From contig JADGEL010000003.1 in assembly GCA_016744415.1 (NCBI GenBank), positions 248,001-312,000 of the forward strand: a DNA stretch of 64,000 nucleotides. The letters run 5' to 3'. The notes below the pieces were generated by a model, which was given only the letters and a program-made list of their open reading frames with translations, was not told where the DNA came from and did not search any database. Position 1 is the first letter of the stretch. Every line of letters starts with the position of its first letter. The stretch is from Flavobacteriaceae bacterium (GTDB taxonomy: Bacteria; Bacteroidota; Bacteroidia; Flavobacteriales; Flavobacteriaceae). Of this stretch, positions 56,972 through 64,000 are shown piece after piece. The position numbers and the translations under genes were made by a program.

Positions 56972-57491
56972 AATTGCTGTTTAAAAGAAATAGCAATATA
57001 GTTTAAAATAAATTTAGATAAAATTATAAAAGAAACTACTTCTAAACAAATAGTTTTCTCTTATAAACTACATACATTCTATTGACATGTTCTCAATCTT
57101 TACTTGATTGGTTAGCACTACTAAACCTGTGAAGAATAATCATTACCAAGTGGTAGCTCGATATTTAAAAAAACTACCGTTGTAGGGAAAATTAATGGGA
57201 CGAATTAATATGTTGCAGAATAAATAAAACGGCCTTAACAAGCTAATTGAAAAAGACAACTATTTGGGGTTACCAATCAAAGCCGTTTAAAACGGGGATA
57301 CTCTTTTATATTTTTGTTCTAATTATAGTACAAATGTATAGCCGATTATTCCTTTAAAATTGATTATTTGTGTGAAGTGACTCTATTTATAAGCGAAGTA
57401 TCTTTTTTAATCTGTGAAGTTGATTTTCTAAAATTAAAACATAAAAAAGGCAGCCATTAAAGACAGCCTTAAACTAATTTTTATAAATAAA
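56972..57491. other. 520-bp non-coding gap with alternative hairpins
   Basis: No open frame with coding character. It lies between guaB (whose 3' end is at 57492) and the MscS gene (start 56971), both on the minus strand, so it is the MscS leader region. Seen: TACC-AAGT-GGTA (57144-57155), GGTAG (57152-57156) complementary to CTACC (57174-57178), and CTAC-CGTT-GTAG (57174-57185), which on the minus strand is followed by seven T. Further, AAACGGC (57227-57233) pairs with GCCGTTT (57282-57288), and CCGTT (57283-57287) with AACGG (57291-57295). These stems are mutually exclusive in part. Confidence 0.5.
57443..57470 (-). terminator. Terminator of guaB
   Basis: On the minus strand AAGGC...GCC TTTTTT with a partly paired middle (AAGGCTGTC / GGCTGCCTT), followed by a run of T, 22 nt below the guaB stop. 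Confidence 0.65.
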
Positions 57492-58964
57492 TTATCTTCG
57501 AGAATAATTCGGAGATCCCTTGGTAATAGTTACATCATGCGGGTGACTCTCTACAATACCTGATGAAGTAATTTTTACGAACATTGCTGTTTTCTGAGTT
57601 TCAATATCTTTAGCTCCGCAATAACCCATTCCTGCTCTTAAGCCTCCAATAAATTGATGCATTGTTTCGGTCAATTCACCTTTGTAAGGTACACGACCAA
57701 CTATCCCTTCCGGGACTAATTTTTTAATATCGTCTTCAACATCCTGAAAATATCTATCTTTAGAACCAGATTTCATTGCTTCAACTGAACCCATTCCGCG
57801 ATATGATTTAAATTTACGTCCTTCAAAAATAATAGTCTCACCTGGGGATTCTTTGGTACCTGCCAATAATGACCCTAGCATAACCGTATCAGCACCTGCA
57901 GCAATAGCCTTTGGAATATCTCCTGTATAGCGAATACCTCCATCAGCAATTACAGGAACACCACTACCTGCTAATGCTTCTGCAACTTGTATCACTGCTG
58001 ATAATTGAGGAAAACCTACTCCTGCAACAACCCGAGTTGTACAGATAGACCCTGGACCTATACCTACTTTAACAGCATCTGCTCCTGCAGCTACCAAATC
58101 TTTTGCTGCTGCAACAGTAACTATATTTCCTGCAACTACATCTAAATTTGGATGTACTTCTTTTATTTCTTTTAATTTGTTGATAATATTAATTGAATGC
58201 CCGTGTGCAGAATCTAATACTACAGCATCAACTCCTACATTTACCAACGCACTTACACGTTCTAAACAATCTGGAGTTACACCAATTGCAGCTGCAACTC
58301 GTAAACGCCCATAACTATCTTTATTGGCATTAGGATTTTCTTTTACTTTAATAATATCACGAAATGTAATCAATCCAACCAACTTATAATCTGCATCAAC
58401 TACAGGTAATTTTTCAATTTTATTGTCTTGTAAAATAACTTCGGCTTGTTTAAGCGAAGTTCCTTTTGCAACCGTTACTAAATTTGCTGAAGTCATGACT
58501 TCTTCAATCTTACGGCTGTTATTTTTTTCGAATCTTAAATCTCTGTTAGTTACAATTCCAATCAAAGTTTCTGAAATATCAACAACTGGGATTCCTCCAA
58601 TGCTATATTCTTTCATTAACGCTTTTGCATCAAAAACAGTATCATCTTTACCAATAGTAATCGGTTCAATAATCATCCCAGATTCAGAACGTTTTACCTT
58701 TCTAACCTCTGCTGCTTGCTGCTCAATCGTTAAGTTTTTATGCAATACTCCTATGCCTCCTTCACGAGCCATAGCAATCGCCATAGCAGATTCTGTAACA
58801 GTATCCATTGCTGCAGAAATAATAGGAACATTTAATGAAATATTTTTTGTGAATTTTGTTTGAAGATTTACCTCGCGTGGTAATACTTCTGAATAGGCAG
58901 GAATTAATAATACGTCATCGTATGTTAATCCTTCTCCGACAAATTTTGATGCGTTTGAAATCAT
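57492..58964 (-). CDS. guaB: IMP dehydrogenase
   Basis: 490 residues. It oxidises IMP to XMP with NAD+, the committed step of guanine nucleotide synthesis. A TIM barrel is interrupted by two CBS domains (about residues 93-210; [13 protein letters not shown] and [20 protein letters not shown]). The catalytic Cys loop is [17 protein letters not shown] near 302-318, and the flap carries [10 protein letters not shown] and [10 protein letters not shown]. The N-terminal start [20 protein letters not shown] is standard. A promoter box lies 25 nt upstream. Confidence 0.97.
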   Translation of the reverse strand: MISNASKFVGEGLTYDDVLLIPAYSEVLPREVNLQTKFTKNISLNVPIISAAMDTVTESAMAIAMAREGGIGVLHKNLTIEQQAAEVRKVKRSESGMIIEPITIGKDDTVFDAKALMKEYSIGGIPVVDISETLIGIVTNRDLRFEKNNSRKIEEVMTSANLVTVAKGTSLKQAEVILQDNKIEKLPVVDADYKLVGLITFRDIIKVKENPNANKDSYGRLRVAAAIGVTPDCLERVSALVNVGVDAVVLDSAHGHSINIINKLKEIKEVHPNLDVVAGNIVTVAAAKDLVAAGADAVKVGIGPGSICTTRVVAGVGFPQLSAVIQVAEALAGSGVPVIADGGIRYTGDIPKAIAAGADTVMLGSLLAGTKESPGETIIFEGRKFKSYRGMGSVEAMKSGSKDRYFQDVEDDIKKLVPEGIVGRVPYKGELTETMHQFIGGLRAGMGYCGAKDIETQKTAMFVKITSSGIVESHPHDVTITKGSPNYSRR

Positions 58965-58989
58965 GATGCAATTAAGATTTAATTGCGTG

Positions 58990-58997
58990 CAAATTTA
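58990..58997 (-). promoter_or_regulatory. Putative -7 promoter box of guaB
   Basis: TAAATTTG on the minus strand, 25 nt before the ATG; a TTG (59020-59022) lies 22 bp further upstream. Confidence 0.45.
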
Positions 58998-59236
58998 GAT
59001 ATTATTTTTGGAACTTCTACAACTATTGTCACATTTGATTTTAGTTCACTTTATGCTTTCATTGAAATATTCAATATTCTGATTCGGACACAATCGAAAG
59101 TTTATTAAGTCTTTAAATATTTAAATGAGTAATTACAAAACACACAAGTAATAGCTAGTCATTGGGTTCATCTTAAATTTCACACTTTTTTGACACAATT
59201 TTACAATTGAAAATACCCAAATAAAACCTTTCATCT

Positions 59237-59244
59237 TAAGTTTG
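59237..59244 (+). promoter_or_regulatory. Putative -7 promoter box of the serine-hydrolase gene
   Basis: TAAGTTTG, 11 nt before the ATG at 59256, with TTG 17 bp upstream (59217-59219). Short leader expected. Confidence 0.45.
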
Positions 59245-59255
59245 AAAAAAACATC

Positions 59256-60764
59256 ATGATGAAAAAATATTGTTTATTACATATCAGCCTTTTAGTCCTT
59301 AGTATATTTCTTGTTTGTTCATGTAAAGGAGAATCTTATTCAAACGCCGAAAACGAGAACTTCATTAAAAAAACTAAAGCTAAAAAAATTGAAGAAGTCG
59401 TAAGCCTGTATTCAGACTATGGAGGTTTTAATGGTGCTTTATTAGTTTCTCACGAGGGCAAAGTTGTTTTCAAAAAAGGATTTGGGTTCGCCAACTTGGA
59501 ATGGGAAATCCCGAACCAAACTGATACAAAATTTAGAATAGCTTCTATCACAAAACCTTTTACAGCTATGCTCATTATACAATTGGTTGCTGAAGAAAAA
59601 TTAGATTTGCACAAACCTATTACTACCTATTTACCCAACTATCCTAAAAATAATGGAGAAAAAATAACCATTCATCATCTGCTTACTCATACTTCAGGGA
59701 CTGTAAGGGATTATGAATCTGAGCTACCTATCAATAAGTATCCTGATAGATATAGTCTAGTAGAATTAGTTAAACAATACTCAAACCTACCTCTTAAGTT
59801 TGAGCCAGGAGAAAAGTTTGATTATAGCAATGCTGGGTATCTAACACTCGCATATATCATAGAAAATATTTCAGGGAAGCCGTATGAAACTATTTTACAG
59901 GAGAATATTTTAGATCCCCTTAGCATGAAAAATACCGGAATTGATAAACATAGAACAATAATAAAAAATAGAGCTTACGGTCATTTTAAAGGTTTTGGAG
60001 ATTATTTTAATGATGATTTTGGAGATATGTCGGCGATAATGGGTGTGGGTAATATATATTCAACCGTAGAAGATATGTTTTTATTAGATCAAGCTTTATA
60101 TACCGAAAAACTACTTCCTAAAAAATATATGGATTTAATATTCACAAAATATATTTTAGATTCTGATTACGGAGGGTATTATGGTTATGGATGGGAGCTT
60201 ATGGAAAAACCAATCGGAAATACTTCAAAAAAGATTGAAACTATTGGTCATAGCGGTTCTATGAGAGGTTTTACTGCTTTGTTTACAAGAATCCCATCAA
60301 GTAATTCTTCAATAGTGTTTTTTAATAATACAGGACGTGCTTTTCTCAATGCAATGACATTAGCAATTATTGGAATTTTAAATGATCAACCATATGATTT
60401 TCCTAAAAAGCCGCTGGCATTGTTTATGAAAAAAATTATTGAAAAAGAGGGGCTTGAAAAAGGAATTTTATTTTATAAAGAGCACAAAGGTTTTGAAGAT
60501 TATTATGTTTCAGAACAAGAATTAATTGTTGTGGGTTATAAATACTTACAGGATGAAAATGCTGAATATGCTGCTGAAATTTTTAAATTGAGTACAGAAA
60601 TTTTTCCAAACAGAGACAATCCGTATGATAGCTATGCAGAAGCATTAATGACCTTAGGAAAAAATAAAGACGCAATTAAAAATTATAAAAAATCTTTAGA
60701 GCTAAATCCTAATAATAACAATGCGGTAGAAATGTTGAAAAAATTAAAAAAAATTAGCAATTGA
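59256..60764 (+). CDS. Serine hydrolase lipoprotein (class C beta-lactamase family) with C-terminal TPRs
   Basis: 502 residues. The signal MMKKYCLLHISLLVLSIFLVCSCKG has a lipobox-like LVCSC. The beta-lactamase/transpeptidase-like domain (about 50-385) has SxxK in RIASITKPFTAM (Ser near 93), YxN in FDYSNAGYLTL and the HSG third motif in IGHSGSMRGFT. Two tetratricopeptide-like repeats follow (about 430-495, PYDSYAEALMTLGKNKDAIKNYKKSLELNPN). Such proteins are usually esterases or D-aminopeptidases rather than true beta-lactamases. It is anchored in a membrane facing the periplasm or surface. The second ATG at 59259 could also be the start. Confidence 0.88.
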   Translation: MMKKYCLLHISLLVLSIFLVCSCKGESYSNAENENFIKKTKAKKIEEVVSLYSDYGGFNGALLVSHEGKVVFKKGFGFANLEWEIPNQTDTKFRIASITKPFTAMLIIQLVAEEKLDLHKPITTYLPNYPKNNGEKITIHHLLTHTSGTVRDYESELPINKYPDRYSLVELVKQYSNLPLKFEPGEKFDYSNAGYLTLAYIIENISGKPYETILQENILDPLSMKNTGIDKHRTIIKNRAYGHFKGFGDYFNDDFGDMSAIMGVGNIYSTVEDMFLLDQALYTEKLLPKKYMDLIFTKYILDSDYGGYYGYGWELMEKPIGNTSKKIETIGHSGSMRGFTALFTRIPSSNSSIVFFNNTGRAFLNAMTLAIIGILNDQPYDFPKKPLALFMKKIIEKEGLEKGILFYKEHKGFEDYYVSEQELIVVGYKYLQDENAEYAAEIFKLSTEIFPNRDNPYDSYAEALMTLGKNKDAIKNYKKSLELNPNNNNAVEMLKKLKKISN

Positions 60765-60786
60765 CAAAATCTAAAAATTTCCAAAA

Positions 60787-61275
60787 TTATTTCTTTTGAA
60801 ATAATTGTTTTAAGATGATAAAAACTGAAGTTATAAAAGTGAAGGTCATCAAAACCCCCGAAAGTATGATGACATATTTAAACCAAAGCACTCCAGTCCA
60901 AAGAATATAAATTCCTCCAAAAGTTAATAAAATTGAAGCAAAAGGTTCAACCATTAAAAACACTTTCAATTTCATATTGATACTGGTTGTCGAAACAATA
61001 ATTGCCAATATAAAAAATATTACAGATAGTGATAGCATGTGGTTATGTACCAATGTCAGAATTTCGCGTTCTGATTTTTTGAACTTCATAACGGGTGCTT
61101 CCTCAATATGTTCATTTCCTAAATATTGAGTTTCAACTCCATCAGGATTTGCATCAGTCGTTTCATTTACAAATGAAATCCCCATAAAAAAACCAATACT
61201 TAAAACAACCAAAAAAGAAACAATTAATAATTTTATTTCTTTAGGATATTTATGAATACTGCCTTGTACCGTCAT
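60787..61275 (-). CDS. Four-helix membrane protein of unknown function, next to the FMN-binding protein gene
   Basis: 162 residues. Membrane helices near 15-33, 78-97, 104-124 and 129-154. Between helices 1 and 2 lies a periplasmic stretch (FVNETTDANPDGVETQYLGN). A histidine pair occurs near helix 2 (LTLVHNHMLSLSVIFF), a position that could bind haem or metal. I do not recognise the family. Its ATG directly follows the stop of the FMN-binding gene (TAGATG), so the two are almost certainly co-translated and probably work together in the inner membrane. Confidence 0.75.
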   Translation of the reverse strand: MTVQGSIHKYPKEIKLLIVSFLVVLSIGFFMGISFVNETTDANPDGVETQYLGNEHIEEAPVMKFKKSEREILTLVHNHMLSLSVIFFILAIIVSTTSINMKLKVFLMVEPFASILLTFGGIYILWTGVLWFKYVIILSGVLMTFTFITSVFIILKQLFQKK

Positions 61276-61809
61276 CTAAAAAATATTTTCTTGTTGTAAA
61301 ATTGTAAAAGTCTGCAATAAATTATTAATGGCAATGGTCATTGATCTTGCAGAAATCGTTGCTCCTGCAATCGGAACAATTTCATTTCCATAAGTAAATG
61401 TATCATTAAAATCTTTTCCAATAAATTGTTTTAACCAGCGCTTGCTTCCAATCTCTGCTCCATAATCTTCTCTGTATGCTAATAACTTAGATTTTTTTAT
61501 AATTAAATCTGAATCAAATAAAACCAAAAAATCAAATTCATCTGTTTTACTGGGTGCAGTGCCAAGGTATGCATATCCAATCAATTCATCGTTTTTAATG
61601 ATTTTAAACAAATCATCTTTACCAATTTTTGTTTTTAATTTAGAGTTAGTAATGGTATCAATCAATATATCTTCTAATAAAATACCTTCCATTTCAAAAG
61701 CTATTTTAATTTCTTTTCGCACTTTTTTATTGAGGCTCTTAGAAAGTTCAACAGAGGTAAATCCAACCAAAATTGGAATGGCAATTAAAAAAAGGAATAT
61801 TTTTTTCAT
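61276..61809 (-). CDS. Exported FMN-binding domain protein
   Basis: 177 residues. Signal peptide MKKIFLFLIAIPILVGFTS. The FMN_bind domain (about 70-175) ends in IVPIAGATISARSM, close to the flavinylation motif of NqrC/RnfG and other FMN_bind proteins (usually SGAT plus T/S), where the Thr (here Thr151) carries FMN through a phosphoester. Ala replaces the Ser of SGAT. It is predicted to be a periplasmic electron carrier. An apbE-type flavin transferase gene is not in the window. A -7 box ends 4 nt before the ATG, so it has its own near-leaderless start although the porin gene is 76 bp upstream. Confidence 0.8.
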   Translation of the reverse strand: MKKIFLFLIAIPILVGFTSVELSKSLNKKVRKEIKIAFEMEGILLEDILIDTITNSKLKTKIGKDDLFKIIKNDELIGYAYLGTAPSKTDEFDFLVLFDSDLIIKKSKLLAYREDYGAEIGSKRWLKQFIGKDFNDTFTYGNEIVPIAGATISARSMTIAINNLLQTFTILQQENIF

Positions 61810-61813
61810 ACTG

Positions 61814-61821
61814 CAAAAATA
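61814..61821 (-). promoter_or_regulatory. -7 promoter box 4 nt before the FMN-binding gene
   Basis: TATTTTTG on the minus strand, four bases from the ATG, suggesting a leaderless transcript for this gene and the membrane-protein gene behind it. Confidence 0.4.
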
Positions 61822-61885
61822 TTAAAATATAAATAGTTGAGCACCAATTAAGGCACCCAACTACTCATTAACTAAACTAATTTAA

Positions 61886-63058
61886 CTAAAATGATACACC
61901 AATCCCCATATTAAATTGGTTGTCAGGTTCTGCATCAGAAACTGCATTATTTTTAATTTGATAATCTGCTTTTAAAACAGCACCTTGTGCCACTAAAAAA
62001 CTCAAACCAAATGTCCATTCATCTCTTTCATAACTCAAGTTTCTGTCAACACCACCAGCCATTTTTGAGTTTGTATCATAACTTTCGTAACGTGTAAATC
62101 CCCACAATTCCATTTTCTTTTCTGATGGTAAAACATTAAATGATGCTTCAAGATTATAACCATACATCTGGCTTCCGAGATCTGCTCCATACAAATCATT
62201 ATATGCTTCACTATCAGCAATACTCGTACTAATCAACTCACCTCTTGCGGCAAATCTTCCTAATCTATATCTTGCATCAAGACCTACCATTGCAACACCA
62301 ACATCGGCACCGTCCAAATCTTTGTCATCTTCATCTGGTTGTGTTCTGCCAAAGTATCCTGCCAATCCTAAGCGTAAACCTTGAATTCCGTAGTAATCAA
62401 CTTTTGCAGAGAAATTTGGATATACAAAGTTTGATTGCGCTCCTTTTTGACGACCATTTCTCAATCCATTTTTGCCTCCTAAATATTTTCCACTACTGCT
62501 AACTGATGAAAATCCATTAAAAATATATGCTTGGTATTTTAAAGAAAGATTGTCAAATCTACCATAAACACCTGCACCAATTTCTCTCCAAGTAGTTGGA
62601 ACAATAGATTTGTCAATGCTAGGTCTTTCTACAGAATTAAAAGTTGTTGGTTCATGATATTCGTTAATCAATCCCATTGGCACTAACATTAAACCACCAC
62701 GTGCACTAATTTTATCATTAAAACTGTATTGTAAAAAAGCTTGCTCTACATATACTTCCTTTACGTGTTCAAATTCTACTTCAGTTATAAATTGAACCTT
62801 CTCATTAAATTTATATCCAAAAAGCAACACTAAACGTTGAACATCAAATTCACCGTTTCCAGTTTCTGGTTGATTGTAAGTGATTTCACCATAACCACCA
62901 ACTGTTACTCCGTTTTTAATGTTTCCAGATAAAATTCTTTCAGCAGAATTTTGTTGTAATTCTTTAAATTTTACTTCTGTTGAATCTTTGGGTTTTTCAG
63001 TTTGTGCAGTCACTATAGTTGCGATTAAAAGTGCTGCTAATAAAGTTAATTTTTTCAT
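61886..63058 (-). CDS. Outer-membrane porin (phosphate-selective porin O/P-like)
   Basis: 390 residues. Signal peptide MKKLTLLAALLIATIVTAQ, then a short helical stretch (KFKELQQNSAERI) and a barrel with alternating strands from GVTVGGYGEITYNQ to the terminal strand NQFNMGIGVSF ending in Phe, a standard outer-membrane-protein C-terminus. VQRLVLLFGYKFNEKVQFITEVEFEH and WREIGAGVYGRF are characteristic of the OprP/OprO-like porin family in Bacteroidota. The substrate is unknown. It precedes the FMN-binding and 4-helix genes on the same strand, and has a full consensus promoter. Confidence 0.88.
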   Translation of the reverse strand: MKKLTLLAALLIATIVTAQTEKPKDSTEVKFKELQQNSAERILSGNIKNGVTVGGYGEITYNQPETGNGEFDVQRLVLLFGYKFNEKVQFITEVEFEHVKEVYVEQAFLQYSFNDKISARGGLMLVPMGLINEYHEPTTFNSVERPSIDKSIVPTTWREIGAGVYGRFDNLSLKYQAYIFNGFSSVSSSGKYLGGKNGLRNGRQKGAQSNFVYPNFSAKVDYYGIQGLRLGLAGYFGRTQPDEDDKDLDGADVGVAMVGLDARYRLGRFAARGELISTSIADSEAYNDLYGADLGSQMYGYNLEASFNVLPSEKKMELWGFTRYESYDTNSKMAGGVDRNLSYERDEWTFGLSFLVAQGAVLKADYQIKNNAVSDAEPDNQFNMGIGVSF

Positions 63059-63101
63059 TATTATTATTTAGATTGATTTAAAATAGTATTTAATACTGCT
63101 G

Positions 63102-63132
63102 CAAAAATATTATAAAAAATGAATCTGACAAA
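63102..63132 (-). promoter_or_regulatory. Consensus Bacteroidota promoter of the porin gene
   Basis: On the minus strand TTTG (63129-63132), exactly 19 bp, then TATTTTTG (63102-63109); leader of about 40 nt. Confidence 0.7.
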
Positions 63133-63190
63133 CCTTATTTAGATTTATTTAAAATAAAGATTTTAAATAAATCTTTCTCGTAAAAATGAC

Positions 63191-63224
63191 AAAAAAAAAG
63201 AGGGTTGAATATCATTCAACCCTC
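63191..63224 (-). terminator. Terminator of the 5'-nucleotidase gene
   Basis: An 11-bp perfect stem GAGGGTTGAAT / ATTCAACCCTC with an ATC loop, followed on the minus strand by nine T. Confidence 0.9.
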
Positions 63225-63245
63225 AACAAAAATTAATAGTTTAAA

Positions 63246-64000
63246 CTAATTAAATCCATTAAGATAATTAATTACAACTTTTCTGATATCACTTGCAGCA
63301 TCTTCTGGCTTATTTTCAAAAACTTTTAGCATTCCTTCACTATCAGTTTTTAAAAAAGGGATATCTCGTCCTAATAATAAATAATCAGTAAGAACAACTC
63401 TATAGGTCTTATTAATATTTATTGGCTCTCCTCCTACTTCCCATATTTTAGCATCACCATCATATTCAATATTGTGACGTTGTAAATAAGCACCAGTACC
63501 GGCTTTGAGCCTTCCATAATTCAATGTTTTTTCTAATAACTTTCCGGTCATTTCTACTTTGTTAATTCCACCTCCAAAAGGCAAGACTCTAAAAATATCT
63601 ACACCGGTAATATCACCAACCAATTCATCATCAATACGAATAGAACCACCATTTAAAAAGGCACAATCAACTTCATTATCAAAATTGGCAGCCATAGATG
63701 CCGAAATCATTTGTCCTAAATTTGTTTGAATGCTTCTAGTTTCAGTATCACGTCCATCAAGTGGAACTTTGGCTTTGAAAACTACTTTATATGGATCATC
63801 TAAAATAAGTTTTAGTTTATTATCTAACAAAACATTCCATCGCTGCACGATTCTCGCTACTTTTTTTGAAGGAGTAATAGATTCATTTAATACAACTAGT
63901 TCAGATTTAATCGCAGTTTTTTTAGTTGATTTATTAAACGTAATTTTATGAACATAAGCAGTTCTTGCATTGGCATCGGCTTTTGAAATTACAGCATCTC
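63246..64000 (-). CDS. 5'-nucleotidase / UDP-sugar diphosphatase C-terminal domain protein, 5' end cut
   Basis: The minus-strand frame stays open to the right edge; the GTG at 63848 is internal and not the start. Visible C-terminal part of about 251 residues. The 5'-nucleotidase C-terminal domain is recognised by CAFLNGGSIRIDDELVGDITG, the asparagine-glycine-rich substrate loop, then FRVLPFGGGINKVEMTG and YRVVLTDYLLLGRD. The family pairs a metallophosphatase domain (lying outside the window) with this substrate-binding domain and hydrolyses nucleotides, usually in the periplasm, to salvage nucleosides and phosphate. Confidence 0.88.
   Translation of the reverse strand, partial: DAVISKADANARTAYVHKITFNKSTKKTAIKSELVVLNESITPSKKVARIVQRWNVLLDNKLKLILDDPYKVVFKAKVPLDGRDTETRSIQTNLGQMISASMAANFDNEVDCAFLNGGSIRIDDELVGDITGVDIFRVLPFGGGINKVEMTGKLLEKTLNYGRLKAGTGAYLQRHNIEYDGDAKIWEVGGEPININKTYRVVLTDYLLLGRDIPFLKTDSEGMLKVFENKPEDAASDIRKVVINYLNGFN

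Overview
The window is an ordinary, gene-dense, AT-rich stretch of chromosome from a member of the Bacteroidota, almost certainly family Flavobacteriaceae. The signs are the fused LpxC-FabZ lipid A enzyme, a PorX-type response regulator with a PglZ domain (a regulator of type IX secretion in this phylum), tandem DUF3857 proteins, a YtxJ-type bacillithiol protein, many promoters of the Bacteroidota form TTTG-N19-TAnnTTTG, and few Shine-Dalgarno sequences. I see no transposase, prophage, CRISPR array, rRNA operon or toxin-antitoxin pair. The first and last genes are cut by the window edges.

Layout. 1-6.7 kb: a quinone-oxidoreductase-like enzyme (cut), a FadL-like outer-membrane protein, a small membrane-anchored protein of unknown function, an exported Xaa-Pro aminopeptidase, glycine-cleavage GcvT and a CopD-like membrane protein. 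6.8-17.8 kb: ClpC, GyrA with a TPR lipoprotein-like/exported partner, an NlpC/P60 hydrolase plus thiolase, and a 7TM-HD phosphohydrolase. 17.8-18.2 kb: a tRNA cluster Ser(GCU)-Pro(UGG)-Arg(UCU) with its own promoter and terminator. 18.2-31.4 kb: acyltransferase, RmuC, GlyA, two secreted proteins of uncertain role (one a plug-only TonB-receptor-like protein), YtxJ, ClpB and an M16 metalloprotease. 31.5-42.2 kb: SucD, a minus-strand lipid A operon (lpxD, lpxC-fabZ, lpxA, efp, second lpxD-like), an AspT-type transporter, PEP carboxykinase and an HD phosphohydrolase. 42.3-54.5 kb: a plus-strand run of porX, tsaE, alanine dehydrogenase, a PLP-homeostasis protein, an exonuclease/GIY-YIG protein, two tandem DUF3857 proteins, a voltage-gated-type K+ channel, miaA, a small membrane protein and an alpha/beta hydrolase. 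54.5-64 kb: a large MscS channel, a 520-bp non-coding gap, guaB, a serine-hydrolase lipoprotein, a flavin-protein/membrane-protein/porin set, and a 5'-nucleotidase (cut).

Functionally the region is mostly core metabolism (gluconeogenesis, TCA, one-carbon, purine), envelope biogenesis and proteostasis. No clearly new defence or mobile system is visible. The best leads are: the tandem pseudo-transglutaminase-like pair sharing a nucleotide-identical signal-peptide region; a second LpxD paralogue lacking a conserved histidine inside the lipid A operon; a porin/flavoprotein/4-TM set; a structured-looking non-coding gap between guaB and the MscS gene; a perfect 20-bp hairpin after rmuC; and several genes whose promoter box sits 4-6 nt before the ATG, implying leaderless or nearly leaderless transcripts.
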